From: CAITWD01 sp963727285
Lineage (GTDB): Bacteria; Actinomycetota; Thermoleophilia; Miltoncostaeales; Miltoncostaeaceae
Length of the DNA stretch: 64,000 nt
NCBI GenBank assembly: GCA_963727285.1
Contig: CAVSFF010000009.1
Coordinates: forward strand, 186,001 to 250,000
Direction: 5' to 3'
Within the stretch, counting starts at the first letter, position 1; each line of letters starts with the position of its first letter. Shown here in pieces: positions 45,258 to 54,890 of this stretch. The notes beneath the pieces are model-generated. The model did no database searches and was not told where the DNA came from. It saw only the letters and a list, made by a program, of their open reading frames with translations. A program made the translations under genes and the position numbers.

Positions 45258-45743
45258 CTATTCGGAGCCCTGCTCCTGCGCGCCGTCGTCGAGGCTGTCG
45301 GCCTTGCCCTGCAGGCGCTCACGGCCGCGCTGGACGGCACTCATGAACTTGCCGAGGTTGACCTCCAGCGTCCCGAGCACCTCGTCGGCGTAGTCCTCGG
45401 CACCGAGGCGCACCTCGCGCTCACGCTGACGTGCGGCCTCGAGCATGTCCTGAGCTTCGCGCTCGGCCTGTCGGACGACCTCCTGCTGGGAGACCTCGTG
45501 CTGCACACGCTCGCGTGCCTCGGCCAACATCCGATCGGCTTCCCGGCGGGCCTCGGCGAGCATCTCCTGACGCTCCTTGACGATCCAGCGTGCCTGCTTG
45601 ACCTCTTCGGGGATCGTTGCGCGCATTTCATCGAGCAACTCGAAGATTGCCTCGCGATCGATGCGGACCTGGTCGGTCAGCGGTACAGGGCGTGCGTTGT
45701 GGATGAGGTCATCCAACTTGTCGATCAGCTCAAGAACGTCCAC
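45258..45743 (-). CDS. DivIVA/SepIVA-like coiled-coil protein
   Basis: A 161-residue soluble protein. It begins MDVLELIDKLDDLIHNARPVPLTDQVRIDRE, then a long coiled coil (ARWIVKERQEMLAEARREADRMLAEARERVQHEVSQQE) and an acidic tail. This matches mycobacterial SepIVA, an essential DivIVA-related factor of septum and envelope synthesis encoded beside coaD. GGAGG four bases before GTG supports the start. The name is by synteny and motif, not by proof. Confidence 0.8.
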   Translation of the reverse strand: MDVLELIDKLDDLIHNARPVPLTDQVRIDREAIFELLDEMRATIPEEVKQARWIVKERQEMLAEARREADRMLAEARERVQHEVSQQEVVRQAEREAQDMLEAARQREREVRLGAEDYADEVLGTLEVNLGKFMSAVQRGRERLQGKADSLDDGAQEQGSE

Positions 45744-45752
45744 GCAACCTCC

Positions 45753-46298
45753 TCATTCCGTCTTCCCCCCGCCGGCGACGGCATCCTTCGCCGAGGCCAG
45801 TCGCGGGCTCCGTTCGCGCAGGGCGCGAGCGACATGGGCAGGTACCCATGCCTCCACATCTCCACCCCAAGCCGCCACTTCCCGAACGCCGCTCGAGCTG
45901 ATGAAGCTGAAACGGGGGGAGGCCGGAAGGTACACCGTCTCAAGCTCCGGTGCGAGATGTTTATTGATTTGGGCCATCTGGAATTCATAATCGAAGTCCG
46001 AGATCGCCCGGAGCCCCTTGACGACCGCGTGGGCGCCGATCGCTCGGGCATGTTCGGTCACCAGCTGCCGCAGCGGCTCGACCCGGACGTTGTGCAGACC
46101 GCGCTCGGCGGCCGCGTCGCGGACGAACGCGATCCGCTCTTCGGTCGAGAACATGGGCTGTTTCTTGAACGATCCATCGGTCACGGCCACGACGACTTCG
46201 GCGAACACCCGGGCCGCGCGCTCGATGATGTCGAGGTGCCCGAGCGTCACGGGGTCATAGGTGCCGGGGCACATCGCCACGCGACTGCCCGGGCTCAC
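45753..46298 (-). CDS. coaD: Phosphopantetheine adenylyltransferase
   Basis: A 181-residue nucleotidyltransferase of CoA synthesis. CPGTYDPVTLGHLDIIERA contains the (H/T)xGH site; VVKGLRAISDFDYEFQMAQIN and FISSSGVREVA are conserved. GTG 46298 overlaps the rsmD stop. The C-terminal 25 residues are a basic extension. Confidence 0.95.
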   Translation of the reverse strand: MSPGSRVAMCPGTYDPVTLGHLDIIERAARVFAEVVVAVTDGSFKKQPMFSTEERIAFVRDAAAERGLHNVRVEPLRQLVTEHARAIGAHAVVKGLRAISDFDYEFQMAQINKHLAPELETVYLPASPRFSFISSSGVREVAAWGGDVEAWVPAHVARALRERSPRLASAKDAVAGGGKTE

Positions 46299-46855
46299 TG
46301 CGCCCCGTTCGTACGCATGACGCTGACCCGGGTCGACCCGTAACTCCGATCGGTGCGCTCGATCACGCGGATGCCGTCCAGTGTCGGGACAGGCCCCTTG
46401 ACGGGACCTTCAATGATGACTGTCGCATATTCCGCCAGCACCGGCGCGAGGGCGCGCGGGAGCGATTCGGAAATCCCTGCAAGGAGGCTATAAGGAGGGT
46501 CGACCAGGCACAAGTCAAATACCACTCCGCGTTCGGATTCCATCGCCAGGGCGGCCTGCCAGTCGCGCGCCACGACGCGGGCGCGCCCCGCCAGGTCACA
46601 CGTCTCCAGATTCTCCCGCACGCACGCCACGGCCGCCGGATCGGAGTCGACGAACGTGGCCGAGGAGGCGCCCCGCGACAGCGCTTCGATCCCCATCGCG
46701 CCCGACCCGGCGAACAGATCGAGCACGACCGCCCCGGCGCAGCTCCCCACGATCGAGAACAGGGCCTCACGGACGCGATCGGACGTCGGCCTGGTCGACA
46801 TGCCGCGCGGTGCCCGAAGGCGCCTGCCGCGATGCGTTCCGGCGATCACCCGCAC
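46295..46855 (-). CDS. rsmD: 16S rRNA (guanine(966)-N2)-methyltransferase RsmD
   Basis: A 186-residue Rossmann methyltransferase. VRVIAGTHRGRRLRAP begins the protein, RPTSDRVREALFSI follows, with the SAM site VLDLFAGSGAMGIEALSRGA and the catalytic DPPY (LVDPPYSLL). GTG 46855 is one base after the recG stop. The open frame extends upstream, but only out of frame across the recG end. Confidence 0.94.
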   Translation of the reverse strand: MRVIAGTHRGRRLRAPRGMSTRPTSDRVREALFSIVGSCAGAVVLDLFAGSGAMGIEALSRGASSATFVDSDPAAVACVRENLETCDLAGRARVVARDWQAALAMESERGVVFDLCLVDPPYSLLAGISESLPRALAPVLAEYATVIIEGPVKGPVPTLDGIRVIERTDRSYGSTRVSVMRTNGAQ

Positions 46856-46856
46856 C

Positions 46857-49007
46857 TCACGCCTCCAGGAGCCGGGGGATCGCGGCGAATCGCGCTTCGA
46901 CTGCACCACGCAGCAGCACGTGCTCGGGCCGGGTCATCTGCGGGTCGCACCGAAGCAGGCGACGGGCGATTTGGCGGGCCTGCGCGAGTTCCCGGCGATC
47001 GCGGGTCAGCCGGGCGAACCGCAGATCGGTCGGGCCCGCCTGGCGGACGCCGAGCATCGAGCCTTCGCCGCGGATCTCGAGATCGAGTTCCGCCAGCCGG
47101 AACCCGTCGCCGGTCTGGGTGAATGCCTCCAGGCGGCGAATGCCGTCGTCGGTCGTGGGCTCACCGAACACGATGCACTGCCCGGGACGGTCGCCGCGCC
47201 CGACCCGTCCCCGGAGCTGGTGCAGCTGCGCCAGGCCGAAGCGGTCGGCGCCCTCGATCAGGATCATGCTGGCGTTGGGGACATCGATGCCGACTTCGAT
47301 CACGGTCGTTGCGACGAGCACGTCGGTCTGCCCGGATCCGAAGGCCGCCATCGCCGCCCGCTTGGCGTCGCTCTTCATCGCGCCGTGGACGAGGCCCACC
47401 GAGAACTCGGCAAACGGGCCGTCGCGCAGGCGGTCGGCCTCCGCCGTCGCGGCCTTGGCCTCGGCAGTACCGCCTTCCTCGACCAGTGGACAGATGACGT
47501 ATGCCTGAAAGCCCTGGCGCAGCTCGGACCGGATCTCGGCGTAGGCGTCATCCCGCTCGGCCTCACGGACCCACCGGGTCGCGACCGGCCCGCGGCCGGC
47601 CGGACGTCCGTGGATCGTCGAGACCGCCAACTCGCCGTATGCCGTCAGGGCAAGGGTTCGCGGAATCGGTGTGGCCGTCATATAGAGGATGTGCGCGGCC
47701 CGTCCGGTCGCGTCGCGTGCCCGCTCGGCGAGCGCGTGCCGCTGATCGACGCCGAAGCGATGCTGCTCATCGACGATGACCAACCCCAGATTCGCGAATG
47801 CGACCCCTTCGGACAGCAGCGCCTGGGTCCCGACCACGAGGCCCGCAGTGCCCGTCCGGATCGCCATCAATCGCCGCTCGCGTTCGGCGGCGGGCACCTT
47901 GCCCGTCAGCAGCACCGGACTGACGCCCGCAGGCATCAGCAGGGCATCCAGAGTCTGCAGATGCTGCTCGGCCAACGTCTCGGTGGGGACCAACAGCGCC
48001 GCCTGCGCCCCGGACTCCAGCGCCTGGCAGATCGCCAGCGCCGCGACGAGTGTCTTGCCGGACCCGACGTCACCCTGCAGCAGACGGCGCATCGGGGTCT
48101 CCCGGCGCAGGTCGCGACGGATCTCGGCCAGTGTCCGTTCCTGGTGGGCCGTCACGTGTACGGAAGATGTCCGCGCACGACATCCGAGAGTGTCCCGTCG
48201 CCGTCCAGACGCGGCGCCGGTCGCGTCCGCGCCTCCTGGCGGCGGAGCACCATCAGACCCAACTGCAACTCGATCAGCTCTTGCAGCACCAGGCGGCGGC
48301 GCCCCTGGCGCACGGCGGCGGCGCTGCGCGGGAAGTGCACCGACAACAGGGCGTCGGAGTAGGACATCACCGACAGGCGCGTGCGGATCCAGGCGGGCAA
48401 CAGCTCCGGAGCAGCCGCGGCCAGGCCGCGGGCCTGATCAACCATCTCGCGGACCCGCGCCGACGGGAGTGCCTCGGTTGCCGCATAGACCGGCACCAGC
48501 CCGATCGTGTGGAGCCCCTCCGAACCACCGCCACCAACAATCTCGTGCGCACGTACCGTGATGACGGGCGGGGTCCCGCGGCCGATCGTGCCCCGGATCA
48601 TCAGGACGTCCCCGGGCGACAGGGCCCGCAGCAGATGGCGCTGGTTGAACCACACCGCCTCCAGCCGCCCCGAGTCGTCGCCGACCAGCGCGCGGATCGT
48701 CACCAGCCCGCGCCGGCGTGTCGGGCGCCAGCCGGATCGAGTGCAGCACCACCCGGACCGTCACCTCTTGGCCGATCGCGGCCGCGGCCACGGCGGTGGC
48801 GTCGCCGTAGCGCTCGTACCGGAAGGGAACGTGCAGCAGCAGGTCGCCGACGGTCGCCAACCCGAATGCGGCTGCCCGCTCCGCCTGTGTCGGGCGGATG
48901 CCTGGAATCTCCACAAGCGGCACCGACCACCAGGCGGGGTCGGGGCGCCGGGGAAGTGGGTCGCCGACCAGCTCGGGCAGTCCGGCGAACGGACGGATCG
49001 CTAACAT
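46857..49007 (-). CDS. recG: ATP-dependent DNA helicase RecG (two frameshifts)
   Basis: Remodels stalled forks and branched DNA. The N-terminal wedge region (MLAIRPFAGLPELVGD... LLLHVPFRYERYGDAT) changes frame near 48710 to the OB part (GLVTIRALVGDDSG). It changes again near 48157, where PYT must lead into TAHQERTLAEIRRDL. Helicase motifs are all present: LLQGDVGSGKT, VDEQHRFGV, YMTATPIPRTLAL, ATTVIEVGIDVPNAS and QLRGRVGRG. Corrected length is about 717 residues. ATG 49007 is the preferred start, divergent from rpmB. Confidence 0.93.
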
Positions 49008-49009
49008 GG

Positions 49010-49039
49010 TTGCGGTCACCCACCAACTGCCTGCATAAT
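49010..49039 (+). promoter_or_regulatory. Putative rpmB promoter
   Basis: TTGCGG (49010-49015) and CATAAT (49034-49039) are 18 bases apart, with TG just before the -10 element. The position, about 75 bases upstream of rpmB and facing it, is consistent. Confidence 0.45.
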
Positions 49040-49114
49040 TGCGCGCTGTGCCGTACCGGCCTCCGCAGGGCGGGCGACACGTGTAACTGTACGGCGACCC
49101 GAGGACGGAGCCCG

Positions 49115-49307
49115 ATGTCGAAGGTCTGCAGTGTGTGCGGGAAGGGCCCGAGCTTCGGGAACAACCGCAGTCATTCCATGCGTGCCACACCCCGCCGGTT
49201 CGATCCGAACCTGCAGAAGGTGCCGCATCATCTCCAACGGCACACCCACGCGTGCCTACGTCTGCACCCGCTGCCTCAAGGGCGGCAAGGTGGTCAAGGC
49301 CGCCTAG
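49115..49307 (+). CDS. rpmB: 50S ribosomal protein L28 (one frameshift)
   Basis: MSKVCSVCGKGPSFGNNRSHS and RRFDPNLQKV are unmistakable L28. At 49223 one extra C shifts the frame; beyond it RIISNGTPTRAYVCTRCLKGGKVVKAA reads correctly to TAG 49305-49307. Cys pairs (CSVC, CTRC) indicate the zinc-binding form. Corrected product has 63 residues. Without correction a false arginine/proline-rich tail results. GGAG precedes the ATG. Its stop shares CTAG with the convergent ribH. Confidence 0.92.
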
Positions 49308-49836
49308 GACCTGCGCGGGGGCGACGCCCCCGGCGCCGACGACCCGCGGGGCCCTGACGCCGTCAGGCCCGCGAGGTTGATCAGACTGACGGCCGCGCGC
49401 GCGGCGTCCTCACCGGCGTTGCCGACCTCGCCGCCGGCTCGGGCCCACGCCTGCTCGAGGGTGTCGCACGTCAGGACCCCGAAGGTGCACGGGACGCCCG
49501 TGTCCAGACCGACGCGGATCAGGCCCTGCGAGGCCGCCATCGCGATGTGGTCGAAATGGGCCGTCGCACCGCGGATGACGGCCCCGAGGGCCACAACGCC
49601 CGGCGTAGCGCCGCGATGCCGCCAGCATGCGGGCGGCCTGCGGCACCTCGAAGGAGCCGGGCACCCAGTACGCATCGACCCGCTCCGGGGCCAGCCCCGC
49701 GCTCGGCCAGATAGGTCCGCGCCCCGTCGACCAGCGCCTGGCCGAGGTCCCGGTGGAACCCCGCACAGACGATGCCGATGCGGACGTCGGGATCGGACAG
49801 GCGCTCCGGCGCGGGTGCGGGCTCGGTGCGCGCCAA
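49304..49836 (-). CDS. ribH: 6,7-dimethyl-8-ribityllumazine synthase (two frameshifts)
   Basis: Penultimate enzyme of riboflavin synthesis. Segments in three frames align to one protein: VRIGIVCAGFHRDLGQALVDGARTYLAE, then APERVDAYWVPGSFEVPQAARMLA (after a shift near 49698), then VVALGAVIRGATAHFDHIAMAASQGLIRV (after a shift near 49610). The GSFEVP and GAVIRGAT motifs form the active site. TTG 49836 lies three bases after the ribBA stop. The C-terminal end PRGSSAPGASPPRRS is non-conserved. Confidence 0.87.
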
Positions 49837-49839
49837 CGC

Positions 49840-51105
49840 TCAGTCGTCCCCGCCGGCGCCGACGTCGATGCGCAGGTCCTGGTGGTGGAGCATGTGCCCC
49901 ATCTTGTCGCGCTTGACCTGGAGGTAGCGCAGGTTGTCGCGGGCCGGGCTCGATCTCGATCGGCACGCGCTCGGTCACCGACAGGCCGTAGCCCTCGAGC
50001 CCGACGATCTTCTTCGGGTTGTTGGTCAGAGGCGGATCGTCGTCAGCCCGAGGTCGACCAGGATCTGCGCGCCGATGCCGTAGTCGCGCAGGTCGGCCGG
50101 GAACCCGAGCTGAGGTTGGCCTCGACGGTGTCGAGGCCCTGCGTCCTGCAGCTCGTAGGCCCGCAGCTTGTTGAGCAGGCCGATGCCGCGGCCCTCCTGG
50201 GCGATGTAGAGCACGACGCCCTCGCCCTCCGTCGTCGATCATCTCCATCGCCGCCGCCAGCTGCTCGCCGCAGTCGCAGCGCAGCGACCCGAAGACGTCG
50301 CCGGTCAGGCACTCGGAGTGGACCCGCACCAGCACGTTCTCCTTGCCGGCGACGTCGCCCTTGACGAGCGCGAGGTGGTGCTTGCCGTCGATGAGGCTGT
50401 GGTAGCCGACGGCGGTCGAACTCGCCGAAGGTCGTCGGCAGGCGCGCCTGGCCCCCGCGCTCGACCAGCTGCTCGGTGTGCCGCCGGTACTCGATCAGGT
50501 CCGCGATCGTGATCATCATCAGCCCGTGCTCCCGCGCGATACGGGACGAGATCGTCGACGCGCGCCATCGTGCCGTCGTCGCGCATGACCTCGCAGATCA
50601 CGCCCGCCGGGATGAGCCCCGCCAGCCGCGCCAGATCGACCGCGCGCCTCGGTGTGGCCGGCGCGCTCGAGCACGCCGCCGGGCTTCGCGCGCAGCGGAA
50701 ACACGTGACCGGGCTTGACCAGGTCCGACGCGCCCGAGTTCGGGTCGATCGCGACCATGATCGTGCGCGCCCGGTCCGGGGCCGAGATGCCGGTCGTCAC
50801 GCCGTCGCGTGCCTCGATCGACTCCAGTGAAGGCGGTGCCCGAGCGGCGGCCTCGTTGCGCCGCACCATCATCGTGAGGCCGAGCTGCTCGCAGCGCTCG
50901 TCGGTCAGCGCCAGGCACACGAGCCCGCGGCGCGTGCGTCGCCATGAAGTTGATCGCCTCGGGCGTCGCGAACTGCGCGGCCATGATGAGGTCGCCCTCG
51001 TTCTCGCGATCTTCCGAGTCGACGACCACGATCATGTGGCCGGCGCGGATCGCCTCAATCGCCTGTTCGATCGTTGCGAATGGGCGCGCCTGCGTGCTGC
51101 TCATT
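49840..51105 (-). CDS. ribBA: RibBA: DHBP synthase / GTP cyclohydrolase II (about ten frameshifts)
   Basis: Bifunctional first enzyme of riboflavin synthesis. The RibB half shows VVDSEDRENEGDLIMAAQF, ARGLVCLALT, DGVTTGISA and KPGHVFPLRA. The RibA half shows HSECLTGDVFGSLRCDCGEQL, IAQEGRGIGLLNKL, LDTVEAN, GFPADLRDYGIGAQIL and LTNNPKKIVGLEGYG. These pieces are spread over all three frames, with shifts near 50935, 50847, 50830, 50642, 50552, 50417, 50230, 50145, 50113, 50030 and 49955. Most are a single extra C or G. Every conserved motif is intact once corrected, so I treat the gene as real and the sequence as faulty. Confidence 0.85.
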
Positions 51106-51715
51106 GGGCCTCCCGCGGCACCTGGTATGGGGCGACAAACGCCTCTATGTACTTTGCCACAAGGTCGACCTCGAGATTCACGCGCGTCGCCGACCCGCTC
51201 CGGACCCAGCGTCGTCACCGCGACCGTGTGGGGAATGAGCGCGATGCTCGAGCCCGGTCGGCGTCGCGGCCGCGACGGTCAGGCTGACACCGTCGATCGT
51301 GATACTGCCCTTCTCGACGACATAGCGCATGATCTGCGGCGCGGCGTCGACGCGGACGATCCAGCCGTCGCCCTCGGGCAGCACCGACGCCACGAGCCCG
51401 GTCCCGTCGACGTGCCCCTGGACCAGATGGCCACCGAGCCGGTCGCCGACCGCCACCGCACGCTCGAGGTTGACCGGGTCGCCGGCCTGAGCCTCACCCA
51501 GGGTCGTGCGCCGCAGCGTCTCGGCCACAGCGTCGATCACGAATCCGTCGGGGTGCAGCTCGACGGCGGTCAGGCAGGCGCCGTTGACGGCGACCGAGTC
51601 GCCGACGGCCAGGCCGTCGCGGACCGTCGTCGCGCGGATCCCGACCCGCATGCCCGCCCGGGGTCGGCACCAGCGCCGCGATCGTCCCAATCTCCTCGAC
51701 AAGCCCGGTGAACAT
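51102..51715 (-). CDS. ribE: Riboflavin synthase alpha chain (three frameshifts)
   Basis: Dismutates two lumazines to riboflavin. MFTGLVEEIGTI opens the first lumazine-binding domain; GDSVAVNGACLTAVEL and LGGHLVQGHVDGTG, then the second domain GSITIDGVSLTVA and SIALIPHTVAVTTLG, complete it. Shifts near 51660, 51248 and 51187 each reflect one extra base. ATG 51715 overlaps the ribD stop (TGATG), and the end overlaps ribBA (ATGA). Corrected length is about 203 residues. Confidence 0.88.
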
Positions 51716-52847
51716 CAGTCCTCGCTGGTGGGAAGCTCGATGAGGCGGCCGCTGATGTGCGTGTCGGGTCCGATGGCGTTCACCCGGACCCGGGTCGAGC
51801 CGCGCCGCGTCGCGCGAGACGCCCGGCCCCCGGACCTGCGATGGCGCCCGGCGCTTCGTCACCACCGATGAGCATCGGCGCCTGAAACCATTGTACGACG
51901 TCGACAGCGGCCGCCTCGAGGAACCCGCCCGCCAGGCCCGCGCCGCCCTCGATGAACAACGACTGGATATCCCGCTCGCCGAGCGCCGACAAGACCGCAT
52001 GGATCTGCGGTCGCGGCGTCGCGCACGCGATGACCTCCACACCCGCGTCCTGGAGCGCGGCGACGCGGTCCCACGGGGCGTGTGCCCCGACGGCGACAAT
52101 GACCGGCACCTCGCCCGCCCCGACGACCAGTGCGGACGTGAGCGGCAGCCGTGCAAACGAGTCGAACACGATCCGCGTCGGCTGGCGTACCGGGTCGGAA
52201 ACCCCGCGGGCCGTCAGTTGCGGGTCATCGGCCAGGACGGTGCCGATGCCGGCCGCAACGGCATCGTGATCCGCCCGCAGGCGATGGACGAGCGCGCGCG
52301 CGTCGGGGCCGGTGATCCACTGGCTCTCCCCCGTCCTGGTCGCGATCTTCCCATCGAGGCTGGTGGCGAGCTTGAGGGTGACGTGGGGCCGGTGGCGCAC
52401 GGAATGGGTGATGAAGTCCGCGATCAGCTCGCGCGACGCGTATTCGTCGTCGCCCGCGGCGACCTGCACGTCGATCCCGGCATCGCGGAGCAGGGTGACC
52501 CCCTGGCCGCGCGTGCGCTCAAGGGGATCCAGGCACCCGACGACCACGCGCGCGACACCGGCGTCGATCAGGGCCGCCGTGCACGGCGGGGTCCGCCCGA
52601 AGTGCGAGCACGGCTCCAGCGTGCAGACCAGCGTGGCTCCGCGGGCCGCGTCTCCGGCCGCGCGCAGCGCCATGACTTCGGCATGCGGCAGTCCGGGCCC
52701 CTCGTGCCATCCTTCCGCGATCAGCCGGCCGTCCCGCAGGACGACGGCACCGACCAGGGGGTTCGGGCTCACCATCCCCCTCGCCCGCTGGGCGAGTTCG
52801 CGAGCACGCCCAAGCGCGGCAGCATCGGCCGCGCCGAGTCCACTCAT
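51715..52847 (-). CDS. ribD: Riboflavin deaminase/reductase RibD (two frameshifts at the 3' end)
   Basis: Bifunctional pyrimidine deaminase/reductase. Zinc-deaminase motifs are PHAEVMAL and CTLEPCSHFGRTPPC. The reductase part has TLKLATSLDGKIA, ESQWITGPDAR and IEGGAGLAGGFLEA. The frame is intact for 340 residues; then shifts near 51830 and 51795 are needed to reach the C-terminus RVNAIGPDTHISGRLIELPTSED, ending at TGA 51717-51715. Start overlaps the rpe stop. First of the rib genes. Confidence 0.93.
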
Positions 52848-53509
52848 CCGGCGAGCTCCGCCAACGCACGGTAGGCGGCCACTGGATCCTCGGTGCCAAA
52901 GATCGCCGATGCCGACACCATCCAGTCGGCGCCCGCGGCGCGCGCAGCGGGCAGCGACCCGGGACCAATGCCGCCGTCGACCTCGATCCAGACGTCGTCG
53001 GGCAGCGCCTCACGCAGGCGCGCCACCTTGTCAGGCGTTGTCGGGATGAAGGCCTGACCGGCGAAACCCGGGTTGACCGACATGCAATTCACGTAGTCGA
53101 AGCTGCCGATCAGTTCGGTCACAAAATCGATCGGGGTCCCGGGGTTGACCGCCAGGCCCGCGGCGCATCCCAGGCGCCGGATCTCGCCGAGCAGCCGGTG
53201 CATGTGGGGATCCGCCTCGACGTGAACGCTGATCGCATCCGCGTGCGGCGCGAACGCCTCCAGCAGGTAGCCCGGGCGCTCGACCATCAGATGCACGTCC
53301 ACCATGCCGCCCGACGGCACGACGCTGCGGGCGACCGCCGCGGCGAAGTCGGGACCCACCGTGAGGTTGGGAACGAAGTGGCCGTCCATGACGTCGACGT
53401 GGAAGACCCGCGCACCGGCGACACAGAGCTCGCCGAGCTGGGATCCCAGCGCGGTCATATCCGCCGACATGACCGACGGCAGGACGAGGGGTCGATCGGG
53501 ACGCGTCAT
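52844..53509 (-). CDS. rpe: Ribulose-phosphate 3-epimerase
   Basis: A 221-residue TIM-barrel enzyme of the pentose-phosphate pathway. LPSVMSADMT, VFHVDVMDGHFVPNLTVGP, VDVHLMVERP, CMSVNPGFAGQ and WIEVDGGIGPGSL carry the metal and phosphate sites. It supplies ribulose-5-phosphate, the substrate of RibB, so its coupling (ATGA) to ribD makes metabolic sense. ATG 53509 is chosen over an upstream extension without family features. Confidence 0.95.
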   Translation of the reverse strand: MTRPDRPLVLPSVMSADMTALGSQLGELCVAGARVFHVDVMDGHFVPNLTVGPDFAAAVARSVVPSGGMVDVHLMVERPGYLLEAFAPHADAISVHVEADPHMHRLLGEIRRLGCAAGLAVNPGTPIDFVTELIGSFDYVNCMSVNPGFAGQAFIPTTPDKVARLREALPDDVWIEVDGGIGPGSLPAARAAGADWMVSASAIFGTEDPVAAYRALAELAG

Positions 53510-53570
53510 CGCGTCAACCAGCGTACCGACGTGGCCCGGTGCCCGCCATCTCCGCGATGCTCGCGGCCGT

Positions 53571-54890
53571 TCACCGGTCGATACGCACGACGAAGAAGCC
53601 GTCGGTGCCGTCCCGCCCCGGGAGCGTGAGCAGCGCGCCCGGCAGGCGAGGATGGGGCCAGCGCGGATATTGCGTCGCGAGATCGGTGGCTTCGGCACCG
53701 ACGGCGGCGACCGCGCCCTCGTTCTCGGCGGCAAGGAGCGTGCACGTGCTGTAGACGACGCGGCCGCCGGGCCGCGTCAGCTCGAGCGCGCGACCGAGCA
53801 GGTCGCGCTGGAGGACCAGCAGCTCCTCAAGGGCTTCCGGGCGGCGGCGCCAGCGAGCGTCCGGGCGTGCGCTCAACACGCCGAGCCCGGTACACGGCGG
53901 GTCCACCAGCACCGCGTCGAAGTCGCCGTCGATCGGGATCGTGCGGCCGTCGCCGACGCGCACGTCAAGGCGGGCGCCCATGCGCTCGCCGAGGGCGCGC
54001 AGGGCGCGTGCGCGCGCCTCGTACAGCTCCACGCAGACGATCTCGGCGGCGTTGCCGGACAGGGCCGCCAAGTGGGTCGACTTCGCCCCCGGGGCGGCGC
54101 AGAGGTCGAGGATCCGCTCGCCGGGCTGCGGATCGAGCACGCGCGCGGGCAGCATCGATGCCCGACTCTGGCTCATCGCGCGCCCGTCTGCCCAGAGCGG
54201 CGAGTCTTCGATCCCGAACGGCCCGTCGAGGACGATCGCCTCCGGGATGTCCGGGTCGTCGTGCCACTCCACCGGCAGCGTGCCCGTCACGTCGTCTCGC
54301 GGGCCCTTGAGGGGGTTCCATCGCAGCGCGGATTCCGCGGGGTCGTTCGAGGCCGCCATGACTCCCTCGGCAAGCGGCCCGAGCGATGTCACCAGGCCGT
54401 CGACGATCCAGTCCGGGAGCGAATGTCGGATTCCCAGGCGCTCCGGGTCTCCGTCGAGCGTCGCAAGCTGTGCCCGTCCGCCGTCGGCGATCCGTCGCAG
54501 CACCGCGTTGACGAGTCCGGCGCGCGCGGTCCGGCGACGCGGAACGCCATGGAGTGTCCGGGCGAGCCGCACGGTTTGGTCGACCGCCGCCGCATCCGGG
54601 ACGCGGTCCGACCACAAGAGTTCGTAGACGCCGAGGCGCAGCACTTCGCGCACATCGGGCTCGATCGCGGCCGGCCGCTCGACGGCGCCGTCGATCAGCC
54701 AGTCCAGCGTGCGGCGGCGTTGCACGGCGCCATAGGTCAAGCGCATGGCCGCCGAGCGGGTGCGGGGATCCAGATCGGCCTTCCGCGCCTCCGCGGCGAA
54801 CGCGCGATCGGCGTAGGCCCCGTCCGCGACCCGGCGGAGCACCCTGAGAGCGATCAGACGTTCCGGGCTGATACGGCTGTCGGTGGTCAT
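53571..54890 (-). CDS. rsmB: 16S rRNA (cytosine(967)-C5)-methyltransferase RsmB
   Basis: A 439-residue methyltransferase. The N-terminal NusB-like RNA-binding domain (IALRVLRRVADGAYADRAF... RLTYGAVQRRRTLDWLI) is followed by a SAM domain: LDLCAAPGAKSTHLAAL, VLVDPPCTGLGVL and YSTCTLLAAENE. The two cysteines of PPCTGLG and STCTL are catalytic. ATG 54890 overlaps fmt (ATGA). Intact. Confidence 0.95.
   Translation of the reverse strand: MTTDSRISPERLIALRVLRRVADGAYADRAFAAEARKADLDPRTRSAAMRLTYGAVQRRRTLDWLIDGAVERPAAIEPDVREVLRLGVYELLWSDRVPDAAAVDQTVRLARTLHGVPRRRTARAGLVNAVLRRIADGGRAQLATLDGDPERLGIRHSLPDWIVDGLVTSLGPLAEGVMAASNDPAESALRWNPLKGPRDDVTGTLPVEWHDDPDIPEAIVLDGPFGIEDSPLWADGRAMSQSRASMLPARVLDPQPGERILDLCAAPGAKSTHLAALSGNAAEIVCVELYEARARALRALGERMGARLDVRVGDGRTIPIDGDFDAVLVDPPCTGLGVLSARPDARWRRRPEALEELLVLQRDLLGRALELTRPGGRVVYSTCTLLAAENEGAVAAVGAEATDLATQYPRWPHPRLPGALLTLPGRDGTDGFFVVRIDR

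Noticed and set aside
43206..46343. A 1,045-codon open frame on the plus strand
   Set aside because: It is antisense to plsX, rpmF, DUF177, sepIVA-like and coaD, all of which are strongly supported. Its product is arginine/histidine/proline-rich with no motif, a typical shadow in GC-rich DNA.
49840..51105. Programmed ribosomal frameshifting in ribBA
   Set aside because: About ten shifts occur, mostly of one sign but at unrelated sequences and without slippery heptamers. That cannot be programmed recoding.
53510..53570. Possible FMN riboswitch controlling the rib operon
   Set aside because: No RFN-element core is visible before rpe or ribD, and the genes are translationally coupled without a leader.
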